64,000 bases of DNA from Rhizobium sp. SSA_523 (lineage in GTDB: Bacteria; Pseudomonadota; Alphaproteobacteria; Rhizobiales; Rhizobiaceae). Positions 17,445 through 26,710 of this stretch are shown here, piece by piece. The notes beneath the pieces were generated by a model. The model ran no database searches. It had not been told where the DNA came from and worked only from the letters and a program-made list of their open reading frames with translations. Within the stretch, counting starts at the first letter, position 1; every line of letters begins with the position of its first letter. The position numbers and the translations under genes were made by a program. The stretch covers positions 1,364,001 to 1,428,000 of the forward strand of contig NZ_CP129382.1 of assembly GCF_030435705.1 (NCBI RefSeq), written 5' to 3'.

Positions 17445-18017
17445 TCACATGCCCTGCGGGCCGCGGTTCATCGCCGCAATGCCGGTCCGGCAGACTTCGA
17501 TCAGCCCGAGCGGTTGCATGATCGCCACGAACTGGTCGATCTTTGAGGATTTGCCGGTGATTTCGAGGATGAAATGGCCGGTGGTGGCATCCACCACCTT
17601 GGCCTGAAAGGCATCGGCCAGGCGCAGCGTTTCGGCGCGGGACTCACCCGTTCCGACCACCTTGACCAGCGCGACTTCCCGCTCGATCGGCCGCTCCTGT
17701 CCAAGTTCGCCCGCCCGCACCGTCAGGTCGACGACGCGGTGGACCGGAACGATCCGGTCGAGCTGCGCCTTGATCTGCTCCAGCACCGTCGGCGTGCCGG
17801 CGGTCACGATCGTGATGCGCGACAGATGCGCCTCATGCTCGGTCTCCGAAACGGTGAGGCTTTCGATATTGTAGCCGCGGCCGGAAAACAGCCCGATGAC
17901 CCGCGCCAGCACGCCCGGCTCGTTGCTCACCAGAACCGAAAGCGTGTGGCGCTCCTGGCGGGCGGTTTCCGGGGAAATGAAATAGGCCGAACCGGTCGGC
18001 TGAAGATGGGCATTCAT
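17445..18017 (-). CDS. ilvN: Acetolactate synthase small (regulatory) subunit
   Basis: 190 residues. The ACT domain HTLSVLVSNEPGVLARVIGLFSGRGYNIESLTV (residues ~24-56) carries the valine-binding site for feedback inhibition; the C-terminal ACT-like half has ELALVKV-type and TGHFILEITG motifs. It binds the large subunit encoded 37 bp upstream and stimulates it. ATG 18017 has AGAGGAAG upstream. The gene is also called ilvH in rhizobia. Confidence 0.95.
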   Translation of the reverse strand: MNAHLQPTGSAYFISPETARQERHTLSVLVSNEPGVLARVIGLFSGRGYNIESLTVSETEHEAHLSRITIVTAGTPTVLEQIKAQLDRIVPVHRVVDLTVRAGELGQERPIEREVALVKVVGTGESRAETLRLADAFQAKVVDATTGHFILEITGKSSKIDQFVAIMQPLGLIEVCRTGIAAMNRGPQGM

Positions 18018-18054
18018 ATACGGTGTCTTCCTCTTGAACGAACGAGCCGGCGGC

Positions 18055-19833
18055 TCAAACCAGCTGGCGGCCCTTGGCGTCGATGGCGGTTGCGACGGCT
18101 TCATCGGTCGCCTCATCCGGCAGCAGCATCTCGTTGTGAGCCTTGCCGGACGGGATCATCGGGAAGCAGTTGGCGAGATTGGCCACACGGCAATCGAAGA
18201 TGACCGGCTTCTTGACGGCGATCATTTCCGCAATCGTGTCGTCGAGTTTCTTCGGATTGTCACAGGACAGTCCGACAGCGCCATAAGCCTCTGCCAGTTT
18301 GACGAAATCCGGCATGGCCTCGGTATAGGAATTGGACAGCCGGTTGCCATGCAGAAGCTGCTGCCACTGGCGCACCATGCCCATATACTGGTTGTTCAGG
18401 ATGAAGATCTTCACCGGCAGATTATGCTGGATGGCGCAGGACATTTCCTGAATGCACATCTGGATCGAGGCATCGCCGGCAATGTCGATGACCAGCGCCT
18501 CCGGATGCGCGACCTGGACGCCAATGGCGGCCGGCAGGCCATAGCCCATGGTGCCGAGCCCGCCGGAGGTCATCCAGCGATTGGGTTCCTCGAAGCCGAA
18601 GAATTGCGCCGCCCACATCTGATGCTGGCCGACTTCCGTCGTCACATAGGTATCGCGCCCCTTGCTGGCCTCATAGAGCCGCTGGATGGCGTATTGCGGC
18701 ATGATGACGTCGCTGGAATTCTTGTAGGCGAAGGAATTGCGCCCCCGCCAGCGATCGACCTGCTGATGCCATTCGGCCAGCTGCGCCTTTTCCGGCTTTT
18801 TCGCCTGGGCACGCCACAGCCGCACCATATCCTCCAGAACCCGGCCGACATCGCCGATGATCGGGATATCGACGCGGACATTCTTGTTGATCGAGGACGG
18901 ATCGATATCGATATGGATCTTGCGGGAATTCGGCGAGAAAGCATTCAGCCGGCCGGTGATCCGGTCGTCGAAGCGCGCGCCGATGCAGACCATGACATCA
19001 CAGTCATGCATGGCCATATTGGCCTCGTAGGAACCGTGCATGCCGAGCATGCCGAGCCAGTTCTTGCCGGATGCCGGGTAGGAGCCGAGTCCCATCAGCG
19101 TGGAGGTGATGGGAAAATCGGTCAGTTCCACCAGTTCCCGCAGGAGCGCCGTGGCCGCCGGACCGGAATTGACGACGCCGCCGCCGGTATAGAAGACCGG
19201 GCGCCGTGCCGACGCCATCAGTTCGACGGCCGCCTGGATGGCGTTCAGATCCCCGTCGACCTTAGGCCGGTAGCTTTTCTCGGCAACATGGGCGCTGCGG
19301 GGCGTATAGGTGCCGGTGGCGAACTGGATGTCCTTCGGAATATCGACGACGACCGGGCCCGGACGGCCGGTCTGGGCAATGCGGAAGGCCTCATGGATGA
19401 TCGATGCCAGCTCGTTGACGTCCTTGACGAGCCAGTTGTGCTTGGTGCAGGGCCGCGTGATGCCGACGGTATCGCATTCCTGGAAGGCATCCGAGCCGAT
19501 CAGCGTCGTGGGAACCTGACCGGTCAGGCAGACGAGCGGGATGGAATCCATCAGCGCATCCTGCAGCGGCGTCACCGCATTGGTGGCGCCGGGGCCGGAG
19601 GTGACCAGCATGACGCCGACCTTGCCGGTGGACCGGGCATAGCCTTCCGCGGCGTGACCGGCACCCTGCTCATGACGGACGAGAATGTGCTGAATGTCGT
19701 CCTGCTGGAAGATTTCGTCATAGATCGGCAGGACGGCACCACCCGGATAACCGAAGATGTGCTCGACACCGTTGTCCTTGAGGGCTTTCAGAACGATTTC
19801 CGCCCCTGTCATCCGATTGTCTGTACCCGTCAT
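18055..19833 (-). CDS. ilvI: Acetolactate synthase large (catalytic) subunit
   Basis: 592 residues. It is a ThDP-, FAD- and Mg2+-dependent enzyme that condenses two pyruvates, or pyruvate and 2-oxobutyrate, at the first common step of valine/leucine and isoleucine synthesis. Seen: FGYPGGAVLPIYD, the catalytic Glu in LVRHEQGAGHAAEGYAR, FAD-side FDDRITG, and the ThDP motif GDASIQM...NNQYMGMVRQW. I chose ATG 19833 (MTGTDNRMTGAE); an ATG at 19890 directly after the leader terminator would add 19 residues that do not look like the family. It is followed by ilvN and preceded by an attenuator leader (19891-20039). ilvB is an alternative name. Confidence 0.96.
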   Translation of the reverse strand: MTGTDNRMTGAEIVLKALKDNGVEHIFGYPGGAVLPIYDEIFQQDDIQHILVRHEQGAGHAAEGYARSTGKVGVMLVTSGPGATNAVTPLQDALMDSIPLVCLTGQVPTTLIGSDAFQECDTVGITRPCTKHNWLVKDVNELASIIHEAFRIAQTGRPGPVVVDIPKDIQFATGTYTPRSAHVAEKSYRPKVDGDLNAIQAAVELMASARRPVFYTGGGVVNSGPAATALLRELVELTDFPITSTLMGLGSYPASGKNWLGMLGMHGSYEANMAMHDCDVMVCIGARFDDRITGRLNAFSPNSRKIHIDIDPSSINKNVRVDIPIIGDVGRVLEDMVRLWRAQAKKPEKAQLAEWHQQVDRWRGRNSFAYKNSSDVIMPQYAIQRLYEASKGRDTYVTTEVGQHQMWAAQFFGFEEPNRWMTSGGLGTMGYGLPAAIGVQVAHPEALVIDIAGDASIQMCIQEMSCAIQHNLPVKIFILNNQYMGMVRQWQQLLHGNRLSNSYTEAMPDFVKLAEAYGAVGLSCDNPKKLDDTIAEMIAVKKPVIFDCRVANLANCFPMIPSGKAHNEMLLPDEATDEAVATAIDAKGRQLV

Positions 19834-19890
19834 ATCAAAGTGTCCGTCTGATTTTGATTTGTCACGAGGCCGAAGCCAGATTGAAGGCAT

Positions 19891-19915
19891 AAAAAAAGGC
19901 CCCTTGAGGAGCCTT
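19891..19915 (-). terminator. Intrinsic terminator (attenuator) in the ilvI leader
   Basis: In the minus-strand transcript AAGGCTCC and GGGGCCTT pair (one G-U) around a UCAA loop and run directly into seven U residues. It lies between the leader peptide and ilvI, 57 bp before the ilvI start, so it can only act as a regulated attenuator of ilvI-ilvN. Confidence 0.85.
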
Positions 19916-19920
19916 CGGTA

Positions 19921-19968
19921 GCGCATGGGTGGCTGTCGCCGGACGGTTACACCGTCCTGCCCATGCGC
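19921..19968 (-). promoter_or_regulatory. Pause/alternative hairpin of the ilvI attenuator
   Basis: A 9-bp outer stem (GCGCATGGG with CCCATGCGC, 19921-19929 and 19960-19968) encloses a perfect inner hairpin GGACGGT-gta-ACCGTCC (19941-19957 on the + strand). The leader-peptide stop codon lies in the inner hairpin. A ribosome stalled on the Ile/Val/Leu codons just upstream would block or reshape this structure and thus affect terminator folding. Confidence 0.65.
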
Positions 19969-20003
19969 CTTCCCACCACAATAAGTGCGTTCGATACGAT
20001 CAT
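19947..20003 (-). CDS. ilvI leader peptide, 18 residues (MIVSNALIVVGRRMGRTV)
   Basis: An ATG-to-TAA frame of 19 codons that encodes M-I-V-S-N-A-L-I-V-V-G-R-R-M-G-R-T-V. Six of its first ten codons specify Ile, Val or Leu, the end products of the pathway, which is the signature of a ribosome-mediated attenuator. There is no ribosome binding site. Instead the A of the ATG lies 8 nt after a -10-like hexamer, so the transcript should be leaderless, as described for the trp leader of Sinorhizobium meliloti. The frame is also open upstream, but the promoter position favours this ATG. Confidence 0.7.
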   Translation of the reverse strand: MIVSNALIVVGRRMGRTV

Positions 20004-20010
20004 GCGGAAA

Positions 20011-20039
20011 CTGTTAGCCAGAAAATTTCCAAAGGTCAA
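20011..20039 (-). promoter_or_regulatory. Predicted ilvI-ilvN promoter
   Basis: TTGACC (20039-20034), a 17-bp spacer and TAACAG (20016-20011) on the minus strand. The -35 box is good and the -10 box is weak, as is common in rhizobia. The expected start point coincides with the leader-peptide ATG at 20003. Confidence 0.55.
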
Positions 20040-20310
20040 TGGAATTGCGCAATAAAACATCAGCCACTGCCGCCGATTGCAGCAGCCGGCGCGCATGGCG
20101 GGGTTCATGATGCATGAAAATCACCGCGCAGAAGACAAAATCCTGATGAGAAAGAAGTTGTTAAGCCCCCAGACCTATAGTCACGGGCCAACAGAGAGTG
20201 TGTGTTTGGCGGTTCAGCCACAGCATTAGCCCGATGACAGGGGCCGACCATTGCGTAATCACGAGTTGCACCAATCCCCGTCCGCCGGCGAACAGGAACG
20301 CCGCGATGCC

Positions 20311-22413
20311 ATGCATCCCCGCAACCGCATGCTGGGCCGCGTCGTCGCCTGTTCGGGCGCGCGTGCCACCATTGCCGCGATTGCGGAACATGGCTCGACC
20401 GATATGGCCGAATTGTGGTCCGTCGGCCGCCTGATCTCGATCGGCGTCGGCCAGAACCGCGTCGTCGCCCTCACCTGCTCGATGTCGACGGGCTCCCAAT
20501 CCTGGCTGGAAGGCCATGACAACGAGTTTCATATCGAGGTTGAGCTGCTGGGCGAAGTGCAGGTCGGCCTGGATGGCAGCGAGCGCTTCACCCGCGGCAT
20601 TTCGCGCTATCCGCATCTCGGCGCGATCGCGCACCGTATCCGCTCGACCGATCTCATGCGGATCTACGACACCGGAAAATCGGATACCTGCGTGATCGGC
20701 TCGCTCACCCAGGATGATTCGATCGACGCGACGATCCACATCCCCTCCATGCTGTCGAAGCACTTCGCCATCGTCGGATCCACCGGCGTCGGCAAGTCGA
20801 CGGCCGTCTCGCTGCTTCTGCACAAGGCAATTGAAGCCGATCCGAAGCTGCGGGTCTTGATCCTCGATCCGCACAATGAATTCGCCGCCGCCTTTCCGGC
20901 CCGATCCGTGGTCATCGATACCGATACGCTGGATCTGCCCTTCTGGCTGATGCGGCTCGAAGAATTCGCCGAAGTGCTGTTTCGCGGACGCCCGCCCGTG
21001 CCGGAAGAGCTCGACGTCCTGCGCGACCTCATTCCGGAGGCCAAGCGCGCCTTCCGCGGCAGCGACAACCCGCTGATGCGGCGCACGACGGAGAAAAGCT
21101 CCGTCACCGCCGACACGCCTGTTCCCTACCGCATGGCGGATCTCCTGGCGCTGGTCGATGAACGCATCGGCCGGCTCGAGGGACGCGCCGAAAAGCCGAT
21201 CCTGCGCTCGCTGAAAGTGCGCATCATGGCGGCGATCAACGATCCGCGCTACCATTTCATGTTCTCCAACAACACGATCAACGATACGATCATGGAGACC
21301 ATTGCGCATATCTTCCGCATACCGGGCGGCGACAAGCCGATCTCGATCTTCCAGCTGGCGGGCATTCCGTCGGAAATCGTCAATTCGGTCGCCTCCATTC
21401 TCTGCCGCATGTCGTTCGAACTGGCCTTGTGGAGCGAAGGCGCCATTCACATGCTGGTCGTGTGCGAAGAGGCACACCGCTACGTGCCTGCTGATCGCGA
21501 ACTCGGCTTCTTCCCCACCCGCCAGGCCATTGCCCGCATCGCCAAGGAGGGCCGGAAATACGGCGTCTCGCTCGGCGTCATCACGCAGCGTCCGGGGGAA
21601 CTGGACCAGACCATCCTGTCGCAGTGCTCCACCGTCTTTGCCATGCGGCTGTCAAACGATAGCGACCAGGAGATCATCCGCTCGGCCATTCCCAATTCCT
21701 CGCTGTCGACGATGAGCTTCCTGTCGTCGATCGGCAATGGCGAGGCGATCGCCTTCGGCGAAGCCATCAGCGTTCCGATGCGCATGCGCTTTGCCCGGGT
21801 GGATCAGGATCGCCTGCCGAAAGCCAACGGCGTATCCGACAAGGGCAGCGAGATCACGCCGGACAATGTCGACCTGCGCAAGGTGGTGTCCCGCATGCGG
21901 GCCGTGTCCGGTCCCGATATCAGCAACTTCCAGAAGTCCCTGTCGGCCGCCGATGGCGAGCAGCGCGCCGCGCTGGACCTTGCTGCCGATGATGCCGAAC
22001 TTGCCCGCTGGCGCACCGAACTCGGTTCGGATGCGTCGCCATCCGCCGCTCAGCCTGGGCTCGAACCCTATCGGCCCGACATGCTGCCGGGTAGTCGCGC
22101 CAGCAGCTATCCGCCTGCAGCGGAGAACCGGATCATCCGGCGCGACGTGAGCCAGCCCCAGGCGGCCTCCGGCGCCTTCTCCCATCCTGCGACGAACTCC
22201 TTGCCTGGCTCTCTGCCCGGCCCGCAGCCTGGAACGTCGCCCGCCCCGTCCGCCGGGTTGTCTCCCGGCTCCGGCATGACGCCACAGGCAGCAAGGTTGC
22301 GTGATACCGACGAGGTGAGCCCGCGCTCGTCTCTCCTGCGCCGCGAAGGCGCAGGCTCGCTGCGCGAGAGACTGTTGCGCAAGCCGTTGAGCAGTCTTTA
22401 CGACAAGGATTAA
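20311..22413 (+). CDS. HerA-like hexameric ATPase/DNA translocase (DUF87)
   Basis: About 700 residues. An N-terminal HAS-barrel-like beta domain (residues ~1-100) precedes a FtsK/HerA-type RecA fold with Walker A GSTGVGKST (156-164), VLILDPHNEF, Walker B LVVCEEAHRY, and the distal GVITQRPGELDQTILSQC. The last ~130 residues are a Pro/Ser/Gly-rich tail, probably disordered. Archaeal HerA works with the NurA nuclease at DNA ends; no nuclease partner is encoded here. ATG 20311 has AGGAACG upstream; TTG 20251 is possible. It is divergent from the ilvI leader. Confidence 0.85.
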   Translation: MHPRNRMLGRVVACSGARATIAAIAEHGSTDMAELWSVGRLISIGVGQNRVVALTCSMSTGSQSWLEGHDNEFHIEVELLGEVQVGLDGSERFTRGISRYPHLGAIAHRIRSTDLMRIYDTGKSDTCVIGSLTQDDSIDATIHIPSMLSKHFAIVGSTGVGKSTAVSLLLHKAIEADPKLRVLILDPHNEFAAAFPARSVVIDTDTLDLPFWLMRLEEFAEVLFRGRPPVPEELDVLRDLIPEAKRAFRGSDNPLMRRTTEKSSVTADTPVPYRMADLLALVDERIGRLEGRAEKPILRSLKVRIMAAINDPRYHFMFSNNTINDTIMETIAHIFRIPGGDKPISIFQLAGIPSEIVNSVASILCRMSFELALWSEGAIHMLVVCEEAHRYVPADRELGFFPTRQAIARIAKEGRKYGVSLGVITQRPGELDQTILSQCSTVFAMRLSNDSDQEIIRSAIPNSSLSTMSFLSSIGNGEAIAFGEAISVPMRMRFARVDQDRLPKANGVSDKGSEITPDNVDLRKVVSRMRAVSGPDISNFQKSLSAADGEQRAALDLAADDAELARWRTELGSDASPSAAQPGLEPYRPDMLPGSRASSYPPAAENRIIRRDVSQPQAASGAFSHPATNSLPGSLPGPQPGTSPAPSAGLSPGSGMTPQAARLRDTDEVSPRSSLLRREGAGSLRERLLRKPLSSLYDKD

Positions 22414-22504
22414 CGAGAAGTCTCACCCGCCGCGGCCGCAAAGGCCGCAGCATCCGAGCGTGGTCGCCCGTGCGGCCGGATGCCATCGCAGCCATTCTTG
22501 ACCG

Positions 22505-23416
22505 TCAGTCCGAAGGCGAAGAGGGATCGATGCGGCGCCAGCTCTCGTCCATCTGATTGCGGAACCAGGTCATCTGCCGCTTGGCATATTGCCGGGTCAA
22601 TGCCTGGCCGCGCTCGATCACCAGCTCCCGGCGCATTTTGCCCTGAAGCATGGCGGCGATTTCAGCCACGCCGATCGCCTTCATCACCGGCAGGTCCGGC
22701 GCCGGCGAAAGCGCAAGCAGCGCCTCGACCTCCTCCACCGCGCCCTGCTCCAGCATCAAGGCAAAGCGCTGGTCGATCCGCTGATGCAGCCATTGACGCT
22801 CGGGAAGCACGACGATCTTCTCGGCGCGCTCCGGATCGACAAGCATGGGGCCTTGCCGCTGCTGGAAACTGGAAATCGACTGTCCCGTGGCCGCCAACAC
22901 TTCCAAAGCGCGTATGATCCGCTGCCCGTCGGACGGCTGCAGCCGCGTCGCAACGGCGGGATCGGCCTCTGCCAGCTCGCGATGGAGCGCTTCCGCCCCC
23001 TCCGATGACAGCCTTGCGCGCAGGGTCTGGCGAAGCTCGTCCCGAATGGACGGCATATCGGAGAGGCCGCCGGTCAGCGCCTTGAAATACAGGCCGGTAC
23101 CGCCGATGATGATCGGCAGCTTTTTCTCTCTCCGCACCTCGGCCAGCAGTCTCTCCACATCCCGCAGCCAGTCGCCGGTCGAATAGGCCGTGGTCGCCGC
23201 GACATGACCGTATAAACGATGCGGCGCCCAGGCCAATTCCGCCTCTGATGGGCGCGCCGTCAGCACGCGGAGCGTGTCGTAGACCTGCATGCTGTCGGCA
23301 TTGATGATGACGCCGTCATGCCGTTCCGCAAGATCGAGAGCCAGCGCCGACTTGCCGCCTGCCGTCGGCCCGGTTATCAGGATGGCCTCGCAATTTGCCC
23401 GAAGGTTTTTCATCAT
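22505..23416 (-). CDS. miaA: tRNA dimethylallyltransferase
   Basis: 303 residues. It transfers dimethylallyl from DMAPP to N6 of A37 in tRNAs reading UNN codons. The P-loop GPTAGGKS is at 16-23, followed by INADSMQVYD, GGTGLYFKAL and the C-terminal ALTRQYAKRQMTWFRNQ. It starts with two ATG codons; 23416 is used here. The start codon overlaps, on the opposite strand, the start codon of serB, so each promoter must lie inside the other gene. Confidence 0.95.
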   Translation of the reverse strand: MMKNLRANCEAILITGPTAGGKSALALDLAERHDGVIINADSMQVYDTLRVLTARPSEAELAWAPHRLYGHVAATTAYSTGDWLRDVERLLAEVRREKKLPIIIGGTGLYFKALTGGLSDMPSIRDELRQTLRARLSSEGAEALHRELAEADPAVATRLQPSDGQRIIRALEVLAATGQSISSFQQRQGPMLVDPERAEKIVVLPERQWLHQRIDQRFALMLEQGAVEEVEALLALSPAPDLPVMKAIGVAEIAAMLQGKMRRELVIERGQALTRQYAKRQMTWFRNQMDESWRRIDPSSPSD

Positions 23417-24305
23417 GGCTCTCGTTGCCACGCTCATCGCCCATCCGTCAAATCCCATTCTCGATGGAAGCCTGGGGGAAGAGGCCGCCAATGCCGCCAA
23501 TGCCTCCGGCCTCTACTGGCTGGCCGACGGCATTGCCTGCGATATCGCCTTGCGGGACGGGGCCGATGCGCAGGCTGCGGAGGCCACTCTGCGAGCCCTC
23601 ATCGGCAACCGGCCGATCGATCTCGTGGTGCAGGAGGCCGAGAGCCGCCGCAAGTCCTTCCTGATTGCCGACATGGATTCGACCATGATCGGCCAGGAAT
23701 GCATCGATGAACTGGCGGATCTGGTCGGCCTGAAGGATCAGGTCTCGGCGATCACCGCCCGCGCCATGAATGGCGAGATCGCCTTCGAACCGGCGCTGCG
23801 CGAGCGTGTCGCGCTTCTGAAGGGCCTGCCGATCTCGGTGGTGGACGACGTCATCGAGAAACGCATCACGCTGACATCGGGCGGCCCGGAACTGATCGCG
23901 ACCATGCGCGCCAAGGGCTATTACACGGCTTTGGTTTCCGGCGGCTTCACCGTCTTTACCCGCCGCATTGCCGAAATGCTCGGCTTCCACGAGAACCGCG
24001 CCAATATCCTCCTGGAGTCGGACGGCATTCTCACCGGTGAAGTGGCCGAACCGATCCTCGGCAAACAGGCCAAGGTGGATGCCCTGGCCGGCATTTGCGC
24101 CGAGCGCGGCATTTCCCCGGACGAGGCCATGGCGGTGGGCGACGGCGCCAATGATCTCGGAATGCTGGGGCTTGCCGGTGCGGGCGTTGCGCTGCACGCC
24201 AAGCCCATGGTTGCCGCACAGGCCAGGATGCGCATCGACCATGCCGATCTGACGGCGCTTCTCTACATCCAGGGCTATCGCAAGACGGACTTCGTCGCGC
24301 CGTGA
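23415..24305 (+). CDS. serB: Phosphoserine phosphatase
   Basis: 296 residues. It is a HAD-superfamily phosphatase that completes serine synthesis by dephosphorylating 3-phosphoserine. The nucleophile motif DMDST is at 86-90, then LVSGGFTVF (motif II) and GDGANDLGML (motif IV), with an N-terminal ACT-like domain of about 75 residues. ATG 23415 overlaps the miaA start by 2 nt on the opposite strand. It ends in GTGA, overlapping the next gene by 4 nt. Confidence 0.95.
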   Translation: MALVATLIAHPSNPILDGSLGEEAANAANASGLYWLADGIACDIALRDGADAQAAEATLRALIGNRPIDLVVQEAESRRKSFLIADMDSTMIGQECIDELADLVGLKDQVSAITARAMNGEIAFEPALRERVALLKGLPISVVDDVIEKRITLTSGGPELIATMRAKGYYTALVSGGFTVFTRRIAEMLGFHENRANILLESDGILTGEVAEPILGKQAKVDALAGICAERGISPDEAMAVGDGANDLGMLGLAGAGVALHAKPMVAAQARMRIDHADLTALLYIQGYRKTDFVAP

Positions 24306-24886
24306 CCGATCCCGCCTTGCCCCGCATCATTCTCGAAACGCCGCGGCTGCGCTTGCGCAGCTGGCTGGAAGAGGATCGCAACCTGTTCCGGGAGATCAAT
24401 GCCGATCCGAAGGTCATGGAGTTCTTCCCCTTCCGCCGCACCTATGCGGAAGCCGACCTGCTGTTCGAGCGGGTGAACGCGATGATCCGCGAAGACGGCC
24501 TCGGCTTCTACGCCGTGGAGGTGAAGGATTTCGGCGAGGCGGTTGGCTTTTGCGGTCTTGCGCCCGCGAATATGCCGGCCATTTTCCCGATCGACACGAT
24601 CGAGATCGGTTGGCGCCTGGCCACCCGCTTCTGGGGCAATGGCTACGTGACCGAAGCGGCGCAGGCGCTGCTGCATCATGGTTTCAACCAGCTGCGCCTG
24701 CCGGAGATCGTCTCTTTCGCCGTTGCCGGCAATGTCCGCTCGACAGCCGTCATGCAACGCATCGGCATGGTGGCCTGCCCGGAGCGGGATTTCGACCATC
24801 CGCGCGTTCCAGACACCCATCCGCATCTCAAGCGGCATGTCACCTATGTCGCCGGGGGCACGAAAGCCCGGTCTTCAGCCGAGTGA
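24302..24886 (+). CDS. GNAT N-acetyltransferase, RimJ/RimL type
   Basis: 194 residues: ILETPRLRLRSWLEEDRNLF at the start, then IEIGWRLATRFWGNGYVTEAAQALL, with the acetyl-CoA loop, and FAVAGNVRSTAVMQRIGM. This is the RimJ/RimL-like acetyltransferase_3 group that modifies amino groups of proteins or small molecules; substrate unknown. Its GTG start at 24302 overlaps the serB stop, indicating translational coupling. Confidence 0.85.
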   Translation: MTDPALPRIILETPRLRLRSWLEEDRNLFREINADPKVMEFFPFRRTYAEADLLFERVNAMIREDGLGFYAVEVKDFGEAVGFCGLAPANMPAIFPIDTIEIGWRLATRFWGNGYVTEAAQALLHHGFNQLRLPEIVSFAVAGNVRSTAVMQRIGMVACPERDFDHPRVPDTHPHLKRHVTYVAGGTKARSSAE

Positions 24887-24893
24887 AGACCGG
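24868..24893. terminator. Bidirectional terminator overlapping the GNAT stop codon
   Basis: CCGGTCTTCA (24868-24877) and TGAAGACCGG (24884-24893) are a perfect 10-bp inverted repeat with a 6-nt loop. The TGA stop of the acetyltransferase gene forms the first bases of the right arm. It lies 16 bp from the convergent degP stop codon and can serve both transcripts. Confidence 0.6.
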
Positions 24894-24909
24894 ACGATCA
24901 TCATAACGC

Positions 24910-26544
<1,635 letters not shown>

Positions 26545-26655
26545 CAGGCTTCCTTGGTTCAAAAGACGGCAGATTTTCTGAAAGATAAGGCGGAATGAAG
26601 ACAGGGGAAGTTACCTTTTCGTGAGTCCCCAGAAGATCGTGGTGGCTCCAATGAA

Positions 26656-26679
26656 AAGGGGCGGCTTTCGCCACCCCTT
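26656..26679 (-). terminator. Terminator of the hflK-hflC operon
   Basis: In the minus-strand RNA AAGGGGUGGC and GCCGCCCCUU pair (one G-U) around a GAAA tetraloop and are followed by UUC. It lies 32 nt after the hflC stop codon and before degP, so degP probably has its own promoter. Confidence 0.6.
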
Positions 26680-26710
26680 GCCAATCCTTGACGCTTGTCT
26701 GCGCACAGCC

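Noticed and set aside
18034..19851. A 605-codon plus-strand frame opposite ilvI
   Set aside because: Mirror of the acetolactate synthase gene, with no domain and composition typical of antisense frames.
20161..21477. A 438-codon minus-strand frame opposite the HerA-like gene
   Set aside because: Antisense shadow; the plus strand carries P-loop and Walker B motifs.
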